From the IMG/VR virus record IMGVR_UViG_3300011116_000950, positions 1 through 25,711 of that record: a stretch of DNA of 25,711 nucleotides. One strand, written 5' to 3'. This DNA comes from a virus. Below the pieces are notes generated by a model that did not search any database, was not told the DNA's origin, and saw only the letters and a program-made list of their open reading frames with translations. The position numbers and the translations under genes are program-made. Position 1 is the stretch's first letter; each line of letters opens with the position of its first letter. Below, piece by piece: positions 14,513-21,646 of the stretch.

Positions 14513-14542
14513 TGTTGACTTTGTAGAGTTAACATATATACT
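14513..14542 (+). promoter_or_regulatory. Sigma70-like promoter with overlapping dyad
   Basis: TTGACT (14515-14520), a 16-base spacer and TATACT (14537-14542) give a strong promoter reading into the ORF at 14592. A near-perfect inverted repeat, TGTTGAC (14513-14519) with GTTAACA (14528-14534), covers the -35 box and spacer and could be an operator. Confidence 0.5.
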
Positions 14543-14591
14543 GATAAAGTTAGTGATGCGTTAACAACCCTTAAACAAGGAAACGAAGCAA

Positions 14592-14798
14592 GTGAAGAGT
14601 GTAGTGAATAAGGTATTCGATGATCTTGATGAATACCGAAATTATTGTCGATTCGCGTATTTGAATGGACAAGATGGATTTACGTTCAATGAACGGGATC
14701 TATATCGGACTGATAGTCCGTGGGGAGTGATGAAGGGCCTAGTAGAAGTCACTCGACCCAAGTATCGGACGAATAAGAACTTTAATCGAAGGCGATAA
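14592..14798 (+). CDS. Unknown small protein, 68 residues, GTG start
   Basis: A GTG at 14592, with AAGGA about 11 bases upstream, opens a 68-residue frame; a second in-frame GTG at 14604 is an alternative. The product is acidic at the N terminus (VFDDLDEYRNYCRFAYLNG), aromatic in the middle and very basic at the end (RPKYRTNKNFNRRR). Its codons are less AT-rich than those of its neighbours, similar to the genes after 24800. It lies about 50 bases behind a strong sigma70-like promoter, so it is probably an early host-directed protein. The family is not recognised. Confidence 0.6.
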   Translation: MKSVVNKVFDDLDEYRNYCRFAYLNGQDGFTFNERDLYRTDSPWGVMKGLVEVTRPKYRTNKNFNRRR

Positions 14799-15133
14799 TA
14801 TGAAGACCTAAATTAAACTTTTAGAACATTTAAGATTTTGTTTTGGTTGTAATTTTATTAGGTACAGAATAATGCTCAAGGAATCGTAGCTAAGCTAATT
14901 AAAATTAATTAGTATATTATTTGGTTTTTGGTTTAATGATCTTAATGTTTGTAGAAATTATCCTCAATGAGGTATATGTGTTATGGTTTAGGTAATTAAA
15001 TTTTTTTAATTGTGTAATTTAAATTTTGGAAATTTGTTAAACCGTTAGTTGAAACTTGAGGTATATGTGTTATGGTTTAGGTAATTAAATTTTAATAATT
15101 ACTCATATTTTTGATAGAACCGTTGTTTAGCGT
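14799..15133 (+). other. AT-rich noncoding block between the small ORF and the 16-bp hairpin
   Basis: No convincing gene is present. The block holds an AT-rich hairpin (CTAATTA, loop AAAT, TAATTAG at 14895-14912) and a tandem repeat described separately. Short frames across it lack ribosome binding sites. Confidence 0.6.
14968..15128 (+). repeat. Tandem direct repeat, two units of about 75-90 bases
   Basis: A 37-base identical segment occurs at 14968-15004 and 15057-15093 (core TATGTGTTATGGTTTAGG). In each unit it leads into an AT-rich hairpin beginning GTAATTA: in copy 2 GTAATTA (15081-15087) pairs with TAATTAC (15096-15102); in copy 1 a similar stem forms with different bases. Both units then contain AACCGTT (about 15039-15046 and 15118-15124). 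This could be a duplicated small RNA or regulatory element. A weak TTGAAA-16-TATGGT promoter match lies at the start of copy 2. Confidence 0.6.
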
Positions 15134-15168
15134 GAAAGAGCTTAGATCTTTAAGATCTAAGCTCTTTC
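15134..15168. terminator. 16-bp perfect hairpin
   Basis: GAAAGAGCTTAGATCT (15134-15149) and its exact complement (15153-15168) are separated by three bases. There is no U-tract after it, so it may stop transcription weakly, protect RNA ends or be an RNase III site. A sigma70-like promoter starts 23 bases downstream. Confidence 0.5.
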
Positions 15169-15191
15169 CAGTTCAAACTCATGACCATTTA

Positions 15192-15220
15192 TTGCATCTG
15201 TCTAATTAGATTAGTATAAT
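15192..15220 (+). promoter_or_regulatory. Strong sigma70-like promoter for the glycosyltransferase-folE-queE run
   Basis: TTGCAT (15192-15197), a 17-base spacer and consensus TATAAT (15215-15220) lie 18 bases before ATG 15239, with an AAAGGAAA ribosome binding site between (about 15226-15233). The match and spacing are good enough for host RNA polymerase, suggesting early expression of the downstream genes. Confidence 0.65.
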
Positions 15221-15238
15221 ATTTGAAAGGAAAAATAT

Positions 15239-16360
15239 ATGAAAATTTGGATAGTTGATTTGGAAAGTGTATCAACACGATATACATGTGAATGGAAAAA
15301 TCATATTCCATCATTAATTACAGAATTTTTAAAAAATAGTGGCGAATACAACAGTACGGTCGAAATAATTGATGGCCCATCTGATATTCCAAAATCTACG
15401 ACTCCTGGTGCATTTTTAAATTTTGGTGGAACCAATATCTATAAAAGTGCTCAAATGGAAAAATTAAGCCGAGCCTTCACTCTCGGTGAAATTAAAAATG
15501 GTGATCATATTCTGTTCACCGATGCCTGGCATCCTGGCGTGATTCAGGTCAAATATATGTCAGAACTATTAAATATTCGAATCAAATTACATGGCATTTG
15601 GCATGCAGGTAGTTATGATCCACAGGATTTCTTAGGACGTTTGATAGGAGATAAACCATGGGTACGACATGCTGAAAAAAGTTTTTACGAATGTTATGAT
15701 CATAATTATTATGCAACATATTTTCATAAAAAACTTTTTGCCGAAACCTTATTAGATTTCACTCCCTCGAAACAAACATTTGATTTAAAAATGATTCAAA
15801 CCGGATTACCATTTGAATATTTGAAACCATTGTTATCACCACTTGGAGAGTCTACCAAGAAAAAGAACTTGGTACTTTTCCCACATCGTATAGCTCCAGA
15901 AAAACAAATAGATATTTTCAATGATTTATCTAAAGAAATTCCTGAATTGGAATGGGTGGTATGTCAATCTAATGCCTTATCAAAAAATGAATATCATCAG
16001 ATGTTATCTGAAGCAAAAATTATATTCAGTGCCAATCTTCAGGAAACATTAGGAATTAGTATGATGGAAGGAATGTTAGTTGGAGCTCATCCTATGGTTC
16101 CAGATCGACTGAGCTATCATGAAATGTATCCAGATACATACAAATATCCATCGATTTGGACTGAAAACTTTGAATTGTATCAAAAACATAAAATCAAACT
16201 CATAACTCATATTAGAAATGTAATCCATCATTATAAATTTGATACCATAATTGATGACTCATCTGCAATATTTTCTAAATATTTTACTAGCAATAATCTA
16301 TTATTCAATCTAAAGAAACAAGTAATTCATATTGAAACTAACAAGGAAATCAATGAATAA
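15239..16360 (+). CDS. GT-B glycosyltransferase (GT4/GT1-like)
   Basis: This 373-residue protein has the GT-B layout: an N-terminal Rossmann-like half with GDHILFTDAWHPG (about 88-100) and HGIWHAGSYDP, then a C-terminal half starting LVLFPHRIAPEKQ (about 219-231) with the typical AKIIFSANLQETLGISMMEGMLVG segment containing the E-x7-E motif that binds the nucleotide sugar. It has no membrane segment, so it acts in the cytoplasm. Phage glycosyltransferases often decorate DNA bases or virion and host polysaccharides. It starts a run that includes folE and queE and overlaps folE by 8 bases, which makes a link to base modification plausible but unproven. Confidence 0.75.
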   Translation: MKIWIVDLESVSTRYTCEWKNHIPSLITEFLKNSGEYNSTVEIIDGPSDIPKSTTPGAFLNFGGTNIYKSAQMEKLSRAFTLGEIKNGDHILFTDAWHPGVIQVKYMSELLNIRIKLHGIWHAGSYDPQDFLGRLIGDKPWVRHAEKSFYECYDHNYYATYFHKKLFAETLLDFTPSKQTFDLKMIQTGLPFEYLKPLLSPLGESTKKKNLVLFPHRIAPEKQIDIFNDLSKEIPELEWVVCQSNALSKNEYHQMLSEAKIIFSANLQETLGISMMEGMLVGAHPMVPDRLSYHEMYPDTYKYPSIWTENFELYQKHKIKLITHIRNVIHHYKFDTIIDDSSAIFSKYFTSNNLLFNLKKQVIHIETNKEINE

Positions 16361-17048
16361 AATTTCAACAACAATTAAAGAACGGTTAAAATCAAAGGGA
16401 TTAAAATATTATGCTAACAGCAATATTAGCAATTGTATTAAAAAGGGAGAGTTAACAAAATTAGAAAAGGAAGTTACTGAAGCATTTTATGGTGTATTGG
16501 ATAGCTTGGTTATTGATCAAAAGAATGATCCAAATAGCAAGGATACCGCTAGGAGATTAGCTAAAATGTATATTCATGAAACTATGAAAGGACGTTACTA
16601 CCCTGGTCCAGAAATAACAAGTTTTCCTAATGATGATAAACATCGAGATCATCCATATGATCAATTATTAGTTGTCAGATCGGAAATTAAGAGCATGTGT
16701 AGCCATCATCATCAACCAGTAATTGGAGTTGCCTATATTGGAATTATACCTGGTGATACAGTATTAGGATTAAGCAAATATATTAGAATTGCTCAACATC
16801 ATTCACGACGAGGTACACTACAAGAAGAATTATGTGAAGATATCGCCGCATCCGTGGAGAATTTAACTAAGGCACGTGGGGTTGGAGTCTATATTGAAGC
16901 AGAACATGGTTGTTGCACAAATCGTGGTATAAATGCTCATTCAAGTTTGACTCAAACGACAGTTTTAAAGGGTTGTATGAAGGATGATCCTACATGTAAA
17001 ACTGAATTTATGGGCAATATCCATTTGCAAAAGCTGAGAAGTATTTGA
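16353..17048 (+). CDS. folE: GTP cyclohydrolase I
   Basis: The enzyme converts GTP to 7,8-dihydroneopterin triphosphate, the first step of both folate and 7-deazaguanine synthesis. I chose ATG 16353, preceded by AAGGA (16343-16347), over the in-frame TTG at 16332; the product is then 231 residues (E. coli FolE 222). The zinc and active-site residues are visible: MCSHHHQ (Cys116, His119 region), GLSKYIRI (139-146), the QEEL helix and EHGCCTNRG (Cys187/188). The gene overlaps the glycosyltransferase by 8 bases and the next gene as TGATG. In a phage with dpdA and queE this supports 7-deazaguanine supply. Confidence 0.94.
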   Translation: MNKISTTIKERLKSKGLKYYANSNISNCIKKGELTKLEKEVTEAFYGVLDSLVIDQKNDPNSKDTARRLAKMYIHETMKGRYYPGPEITSFPNDDKHRDHPYDQLLVVRSEIKSMCSHHHQPVIGVAYIGIIPGDTVLGLSKYIRIAQHHSRRGTLQEELCEDIAASVENLTKARGVGVYIEAEHGCCTNRGINAHSSLTQTTVLKGCMKDDPTCKTEFMGNIHLQKLRSI

Positions 17049-17371
17049 TGCCAGACTATTATATCACACAATCTACCTTGCCTATATCAAATATGTCTAT
17101 AGGACCAATCGTAAATACTCCAACTGGTATATATATTACTAGTTCGGGAGGTCCAGGAGGAATTGGAGTTATTGGAAGCAGTGGTGGTTCTGGTTGGCAT
17201 GATCCTGTTCAAGAACAATTACATAATTTAACCAACAGAATCCTTGAATTAGAATATGAAATTAGATTACATGACAAATATCCAGCATTAAAAGAAGCAT
17301 GGGAACAATACCAGGTGTTGAAAATATTATGTTTGTCTGATGAACAAACTGAAGGAAATTCAGGTGTCTAA
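17048..17371 (+). CDS. Unknown Gly-rich/coiled-coil protein, 107 residues
   Basis: ATG 17048 overlaps the folE stop codon (TGATG); an in-frame TTG just before is less likely. The first half is Gly/Ser/Ile-rich and low in complexity (about residues 28-54), and the second half is a helical segment (EQLHNLTNRILELEYEIRL) followed by KYPALKEAWEQYQVLKIL. I recall proteins with this ending in marine T4-like phages without known function. The layout suggests a flexible linker plus oligomerising helix, perhaps virion- or complex-associated. It overlaps the phosphoribosyltransferase gene by about 8 bases. Confidence 0.65.
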   Translation: MPDYYITQSTLPISNMSIGPIVNTPTGIYITSSGGPGGIGVIGSSGGSGWHDPVQEQLHNLTNRILELEYEIRLHDKYPALKEAWEQYQVLKILCLSDEQTEGNSGV

Positions 17372-17813
17372 TATCAAATATACTTGGATAGATTTTGATA
17401 AGGACTGTGATTCATTGGAAAAACAAATCAAAAAAAGTTTATTTGTTCCATCTATAATATGTGGATTAATATCTGGAGGATTACCACTTGCAACAAAATT
17501 AAGCAATACATTAAAAAAGCCGTTGAATACCACATTGATAGATATTAAACATGGTATCGCTCGTCGCGACTTTTGGATATTAGATGCATTGGATGATGAT
17601 AAAAATATTCTATTTGTGAACGATGTTTCTGTACACGGATCAACAATAAAATGGATACTTGGACAATATACTATTAAAAAAAGAAATAAAATTAGTCAGG
17701 TTAGATTTACTTCATTATTTCAATTGCCCAACGAAACTTATAAAAGTGATTTCTATGCTCGAGAAAAAAAGGAGAACGAATGTATTCTATTTCCATGGGA
17801 AGTAAAACAATGA
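17364..17813 (+). CDS. Phosphoribosyltransferase-like protein
   Basis: The likely start is GTG 17364, with AAGGA (17352-17356) 7 bases upstream; an ATG at 17340 in the same frame lies 5' of that site. The 149-residue product has a type I phosphoribosyltransferase core: IICGLISGG (31-39, PPi loop area) and ILFVNDVSVHGSTI (82-95), which matches the PRPP-binding motif (hydrophobic stretch, two acidic or Asn-Asp residues, then Gly-Ser-Thr). A flexible lid probably covers 62-72 (KHGIARRD). It would join a base to PRPP or run in reverse. It sits between folE and queE, so a role in salvage or in a modified nucleotide is attractive but unproven. Confidence 0.7.
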   Translation: MSNIKYTWIDFDKDCDSLEKQIKKSLFVPSIICGLISGGLPLATKLSNTLKKPLNTTLIDIKHGIARRDFWILDALDDDKNILFVNDVSVHGSTIKWILGQYTIKKRNKISQVRFTSLFQLPNETYKSDFYAREKKENECILFPWEVKQ

Positions 17814-18145
17814 ATTCAGATCATACTATAACAGTAATGAATACTATGAACGAACCAGTTTTAATTATTGAAAAAAATGGAAGAATAAAATTTAATGGGC
17901 CACCAGATGAAGCATCTAGAATATTTTTAAATTGTTTTCAAAATATTATTGATACCGAAATGTGTGCTACACGTAAATTGTATGACCTAATAAATGTTGA
18001 ATTATCTAAAATTCTAATGTTGATTGAAGGCATGTCAAAAGAACAAATAATTCAACATATCCAAAATCTGCGCGATCAATCTACCAAACATCTAACCTGG
18101 TATATTCTACAGGAGAATATTGACCAACCACTATCAACAATATAA
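17780..18145 (+). CDS. Unknown 121-residue protein
   Basis: ATG 17780 has a strong site AAAGGAGA just upstream and overlaps the phosphoribosyltransferase gene by 34 bases; an alternative ATG at 17810 overlaps that gene's stop codon as ATGA and would remove 10 residues. The protein has a small beta segment (PVLIIEKNGRIKFNG) followed by a helical C-terminal two-thirds (about 60-105). I recall short phage proteins with a similar 'NGRI-FNGPPDEA' segment, unnamed. There are no membrane segments or catalytic motifs. The next gene's ribosome binding site lies within its 3' end. Confidence 0.6.
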   Translation: MYSISMGSKTMNSDHTITVMNTMNEPVLIIEKNGRIKFNGPPDEASRIFLNCFQNIIDTEMCATRKLYDLINVELSKILMLIEGMSKEQIIQHIQNLRDQSTKHLTWYILQENIDQPLSTI

Positions 18146-18587
18146 TATAAATTATATGTTAGATTGTTTAATTTTAGGTGATTCAATTGCGATTGGAACT
18201 CATGTTCTATTTAAAGAATGTGAATTATATGCAAAAACTAGCATCACATCATCACAATGGAACCAACGATGGACCGTTCAGAAACTAGATGCTAAGACAG
18301 TAATCATAAGTTTAGGCACAAATGATCATAGGAATATTAAATCTAGAGATGAATTAATAACTATGAGATCACGTGTTAATGCAGAACGAGTATTTTGGAT
18401 TTTGCCAGCTGCAACTGCTCGAGGAAGTGGGCTATCTGTTGTTGAAATTCAAGAAATAATTAAAGATATTGCAGATACAAATGACGATTATATTATAGAA
18501 ATAAAAAGTTTAGATATAGATAAAACTCATCCAAGCTGGACTGGATATCATATGATTGCCGATGAAATTAAGGAAAAACTAAATTAA
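18120..18587 (+). CDS. SGNH/GDSL-family hydrolase
   Basis: The family hydrolyses esters or removes acyl groups using a Ser-His-Asp triad. In the 155 residues, block I is LILGDSIAIG (nucleophile Ser22), block III is ISLGTND (oxyanion Asn68) and block V is DKTHPSWTG (Asp134, His137). No signal peptide is present, so it is cytoplasmic or in the virion. The start is TTG 18120 with AGGAG (18111-18115) 4 bases upstream; ATG 18156 lacks a ribosome binding site and would sit just before block I. It overlaps the preceding gene by 26 bases and touches queE (TAATG). The substrate is unknown; a deacylase acting on a modified base or on host polysaccharide is possible. Confidence 0.75.
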   Translation: MTNHYQQYNINYMLDCLILGDSIAIGTHVLFKECELYAKTSITSSQWNQRWTVQKLDAKTVIISLGTNDHRNIKSRDELITMRSRVNAERVFWILPAATARGSGLSVVEIQEIIKDIADTNDDYIIEIKSLDIDKTHPSWTGYHMIADEIKEKLN

Positions 18588-19447
18588 TGTTCGGAAAAAA
18601 TGAAGTGGTCGGAAAAAAATATTTTGAAAATGCTGGTGACAAATTATTTGTTACTTCAGTATTCATGACACTCCAAGGAGAAGGCCCATATCGTGGAGAG
18701 CCAGCAGTATTCGTTAGATTAACGAAATGCAATTTATCTTGTTATTTCTGTGATACCTGGTTTGATTCAGGTGATTGGTTATCATATGATCAACTTATCG
18801 AAAAAATTCATAATGCAATTATGATTGCATATCCTAAAGGAATTCCAACTTGGTTAATTAACTCTAATGATAAAAAAATTCATTGTGGTCTAGTAATCAC
18901 TGGTGGTGAGCCAATGTTACAAAAGAATTTGACCACATTTTTATATAAGGCAGACGAAACATTCAATTGGGTTCAAATTGAATCTAATGGAACCATAATG
19001 CAGGATATTCCATCAACAACAACATTAGTTTGTAGTCCTAAATGTAGTGAAAAATTAGGAAAACCTATTAAATATTTACAACCAAATGAACAAGTTTTAC
19101 AAAGAGCATCATGTTTAAAATTCGTAATGTCTGCTGATCAAAATAGTCCATATAGTCAAATCCCACAATGGGCATTAGATTGGAAAGAATCAACTGGGAA
19201 ACAAATATTCATAAGTCCTATGAACATTTATAATAAAGAACCAGAACGAAATAAGACCATTAAATCTAATTCAAATGCAACTACATTAGAACAACGAAGT
19301 ATTGATGATGAAGTTATAAGCTTTTGGACTCCTGGATTACTTAATATGGATCAAAATCAAATAAATCATACATATGCTGCAAAATATTGTTTAGAAAATG
19401 GATGCATTTATAACTTACAAGTTCATCTATATGCTGGGCTAGCTTAA
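18587..19447 (+). CDS. queE: 7-carboxy-7-deazaguanine synthase (radical SAM)
   Basis: QueE converts 6-carboxytetrahydropterin to 7-carboxy-7-deazaguanine. The 286-residue protein shows the substrate loop QGEGPYRGEPAVFVRL (30-45), the radical-SAM cluster CNLSCYFC (Cys48, Cys52, Cys55; CxxxCxxC) followed by DTWFD as in QueE, and TGGEP (105-109) for SAM binding. A VQIESNG strand and a KFVMS segment follow. It is longer than E. coli QueE (223), mainly through inserts after 70 and near 215-235. ATG 18587 overlaps the SGNH stop codon. With folE and dpdA it provides strong evidence for 7-deazaguanine chemistry. Confidence 0.93.
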   Translation: MFGKNEVVGKKYFENAGDKLFVTSVFMTLQGEGPYRGEPAVFVRLTKCNLSCYFCDTWFDSGDWLSYDQLIEKIHNAIMIAYPKGIPTWLINSNDKKIHCGLVITGGEPMLQKNLTTFLYKADETFNWVQIESNGTIMQDIPSTTTLVCSPKCSEKLGKPIKYLQPNEQVLQRASCLKFVMSADQNSPYSQIPQWALDWKESTGKQIFISPMNIYNKEPERNKTIKSNSNATTLEQRSIDDEVISFWTPGLLNMDQNQINHTYAAKYCLENGCIYNLQVHLYAGLA

Positions 19448-19457
19448 AGGAAAAATT

Positions 19458-19844
19458 ATGGCTATTCGCAAAAAGAAAACATCAATTAAAAAACCTAGAA
19501 GAACAAAACAACAGCCAACAAAAGATGTTGTCAGAGAATCCATATTGAAACAAAAGGAATTGGCCACACAAAAAAATGAGCCGTGGGTTGGTGTTTTAGA
19601 AACACATTTTGATCCAGAAAATCCAAGTGATGGATATTTTGAATTAGATTGGAATTCGTCATTTATTGCAAAATTGATTAAGGCAGGATACACTGGTAAA
19701 AAGGAAGAAGATATTGTAAACCAATGGTTTGAAACCTTATGTAAGGGAGTTCTAGCTGAAACATATGAAGAAGTCACTCAAATGCAGGGCACAACATTTA
19801 TTCAACGACGAAAAACTGATGATGGGAAAACAGAAATTAGTTAA
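19458..19844 (+). CDS. Unknown conserved T4-like phage protein, 128 residues
   Basis: ATG 19458 follows an AAAGGAAA ribosome binding site (19446-19453), 10 bases after queE. The first 30 residues are highly basic (KKKTSIKKPRRTKQQ), and the rest is a compact acidic domain (PWVGVLETHFDPENPSDGYFELDWNSSFIAKLIKAGYTG). I recall similar proteins next to the RNase H gene in marine T4-like phages without assigned function. The basic tail suggests nucleic acid contact. It is followed 1 base later by the 5' nuclease gene. Confidence 0.7.
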   Translation: MAIRKKKTSIKKPRRTKQQPTKDVVRESILKQKELATQKNEPWVGVLETHFDPENPSDGYFELDWNSSFIAKLIKAGYTGKKEEDIVNQWFETLCKGVLAETYEEVTQMQGTTFIQRRKTDDGKTEIS

Positions 19845-19845
19845 T

Positions 19846-20829
19846 ATGACTCAAACTTATATAATATTAGATAGTTCAAATCTATTCTTTAGAGCACGTC
19901 ATTTAATGAAAGGTGCTGATTTAGACAGTAAGATTGGACTTGGTTTTCATATCATTTTTAATAGTATTAAAAAAGTCTGGCAAAATAATCATGGAACTCA
20001 TGTTGTTTTTGCTTTTGAAGGCAGAAGTTGGAGGAAGGATTATTATCTTCCATATAAAAGAAATAGAACAGAAATTAAGGCAAAATTTACTGAATCCCAG
20101 AAGGAAGAAGAGCAAATATTTTGGGAAGCATATGATACTTTTTGTACCTTTATTCAAGATAAAACAAATTGTACAACTCTGCAACATCCTTCTCTTGAAG
20201 CAGATGATTTAATGGCTGGTTGGGTACAATCTCATCCAAATGATAATCATATCATAGTATCAACTGACAGTGATATGCATCAACTTATAGCAAGTAATGT
20301 TAGTCAATATAATGGAGTCGAAGAATATTTAATTACACCAGATGGATATTTCAATGACCTTGGAAAAGCAATCAATGATAAAAAAACAGGATTACCGAAA
20401 AAAATACCAACTTCTGATTGGTTAATATTTGAAAAAAGCATAAGAGGTGATGCAACTGACAATATTTTTAGTGCATATCCTAGGGTTAGAAAAACAGTTT
20501 TAGAAGAAGCTTATTTGGATCGAGATAAAAAAGGATTTAAATGGAATAATCTAATGTTACAGAAATGGTTGGATCATGATGGTAAAGAACATCAGGTCAG
20601 AGAAGATTATGAACGAAATAAAATATTAATTGATTTGACATCACAACCAGATGACATTAAGATAAAAATTTATACATGTATTAAAGATGCAATTGATAGA
20701 AAAAAGGATATACCTCAGGTCGGATCACATTTATTGAAATTTTGTGGTAAATGGAATTTACAAAAAATGAGTGATCAAATCACATTTTATAGTCCATTCT
20801 TAACATCAAAATATGAACAGGTACAATAA
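19846..20829 (+). CDS. rnh: FEN-family 5' nuclease (T4 RNase H-like)
   Basis: The enzyme removes RNA primers and flaps from lagging-strand DNA. I use ATG 19846, 1 base after the preceding stop codon, since the protein then begins directly with the first catalytic strand (YIILDSSNLFFRA; Asp9); an upstream in-frame extension to 19765 overlaps the previous gene. The 327 residues (T4 RNase H is 305) carry AFEGRSWRKDYYLPYKRNR (56-74), EADD (118-121), TDSD (140-143) and RGDATDN (200-206), the acidic metal sites of the family. The arch region is short. The next gene starts at the stop codon (TAATG). Confidence 0.9.
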   Translation: MTQTYIILDSSNLFFRARHLMKGADLDSKIGLGFHIIFNSIKKVWQNNHGTHVVFAFEGRSWRKDYYLPYKRNRTEIKAKFTESQKEEEQIFWEAYDTFCTFIQDKTNCTTLQHPSLEADDLMAGWVQSHPNDNHIIVSTDSDMHQLIASNVSQYNGVEEYLITPDGYFNDLGKAINDKKTGLPKKIPTSDWLIFEKSIRGDATDNIFSAYPRVRKTVLEEAYLDRDKKGFKWNNLMLQKWLDHDGKEHQVREDYERNKILIDLTSQPDDIKIKIYTCIKDAIDRKKDIPQVGSHLLKFCGKWNLQKMSDQITFYSPFLTSKYEQVQ

Positions 20830-21296
20830 TGATAAATGCTAAGCCAATGATGTCAGATAAATTCTGGATATTAGAAGATGATGGTAATGGTCAAAAAGTG
20901 GGAACTCTTCAAGCCCTTGATTCTGGCTATATTTTAATTATGAATGGAACAAAAAGTCATATTCAAGACGATGAACTATTACAAACATACAAAATCAAAC
21001 TTAATAAAAAATCTATAATTTCTACACCTACGAAACTAGATAATGTAGCATTTGAATATCCTACTGCTGGGCCTCCTCATAATGCAATATGGAATTGCAA
21101 GGAAAACTTACCTCTATATACAAAGAAATCAGATAGTAAAAGTTTACATTGTGCTGGATATTATATAGTCAAATTTGATAAGGGTTGGGTTGAAACCTTT
21201 TGTCCAAAATTAGTCACATTAAACAAATATGAATTTAAGGGGCCATTCAAAACTCAAATTGAAGCAAGAGCAATATTAATTAAGGAGAGAATATGA
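20829..21296 (+). CDS. Unknown conserved T4-like phage protein, 155 residues
   Basis: ATG 20829 overlaps the stop codon of the 5' nuclease gene. The protein begins KFWILEDDGNGQKVGTLQ and has a well-structured C-terminal half with AIWNCKENLPLYTKKSDSKSLHCAGYYIVKFDKGWVETFCPKL segments, which I recall from unnamed marine T4-like phage proteins. Cys/His residues (about 97, 115-116, 131) could bind metal but are not spaced as a known finger. There is no membrane segment. It overlaps the next, membrane, protein gene by 4 bases. Confidence 0.7.
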   Translation: MINAKPMMSDKFWILEDDGNGQKVGTLQALDSGYILIMNGTKSHIQDDELLQTYKIKLNKKSIISTPTKLDNVAFEYPTAGPPHNAIWNCKENLPLYTKKSDSKSLHCAGYYIVKFDKGWVETFCPKLVTLNKYEFKGPFKTQIEARAILIKERI

Positions 21297-21505
21297 TAAA
21301 TTCTATACTCAGATCTAAAGGATCTAGACAAAAATTCGTAGCAATTGTTGCATCTGGAGTATATATGACATTGATTTGTCTTATGACTTTAAATAGTATA
21401 TTGTCAGCAATCCTTGTTGGCTTAATTACCAGTGCAATTATTGGTGTGCTAGTTTTTTTCATACCACTATTATTAAATTGGATTAATGCAGGAGAATCTG
21501 AATGA
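21293..21505 (+). CDS. Small two-helix membrane protein, 70 residues
   Basis: ATG 21293 overlaps the previous stop codon and is preceded by AAGGAGAG (21283-21290), a strong ribosome binding site. After a basic start (RSKGSRQK) two hydrophobic helices follow (about 15-36 and 40-62), with a short turn between and an acidic C terminus. It probably sits in the host inner membrane. Together with the next tiny membrane protein it forms a coupled pair. A holin, antiholin or superinfection function is possible, but nothing in the sequence decides it. Confidence 0.65.
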   Translation: MINSILRSKGSRQKFVAIVASGVYMTLICLMTLNSILSAILVGLITSAIIGVLVFFIPLLLNWINAGESE

Positions 21506-21645
21506 AAATTTCATATTTTATAGGACCAATATTAATAGGATTTGGAATTTTTCTAATTATGATTGGGGCCACTCAAGATATGATAATATCGTTGATGTCA
21601 GGAATATTAGCAATTATTGCTACTCTATATCTTATAGGACAATAG
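21502..21645 (+). CDS. Tiny membrane protein, 47 residues
   Basis: ATG 21502 overlaps the preceding gene by 4 bases (ATGA) and has AGGAG (21490-21494) upstream; the frame ends at TAG 21643-21645. The 47 residues contain two hydrophobic stretches (about 5-22 and 28-46) with a short polar turn ATQD. It is almost entirely hydrophobic, so it is a membrane protein. Its coupling to the preceding gene suggests the two act together. Confidence 0.6.
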   Translation: MKISYFIGPILIGFGIFLIMIGATQDMIISLMSGILAIIATLYLIGQ

Positions 21646-21646
21646 A

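Noticed and set aside
14895-14912. CTAATTA/TAATTAG hairpin as a terminator
   Set aside because: It is all AT, short and without a U-tract; such dyads are expected by chance in DNA this AT-rich.
14936-14995. Short peptide frames ending in each copy of the tandem repeat, as possible leader peptides
   Set aside because: The shared residues come only from identical bases; there is no ribosome binding site, and copy 2 has an in-frame stop just upstream and no ATG.
17364-17813. Reading the GLISGG loop of the PRTase-like protein as the QueC ATP loop
   Set aside because: QueC needs SGGxDS; here the sequence is SGGLPL, and the VNDVSVHGSTI motif is that of phosphoribosyltransferases.
19765-19845. N-terminal extension of the 5' nuclease
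   Set aside because: It overlaps the preceding gene in another frame; family members begin directly at the first catalytic strand, matching ATG 19846.
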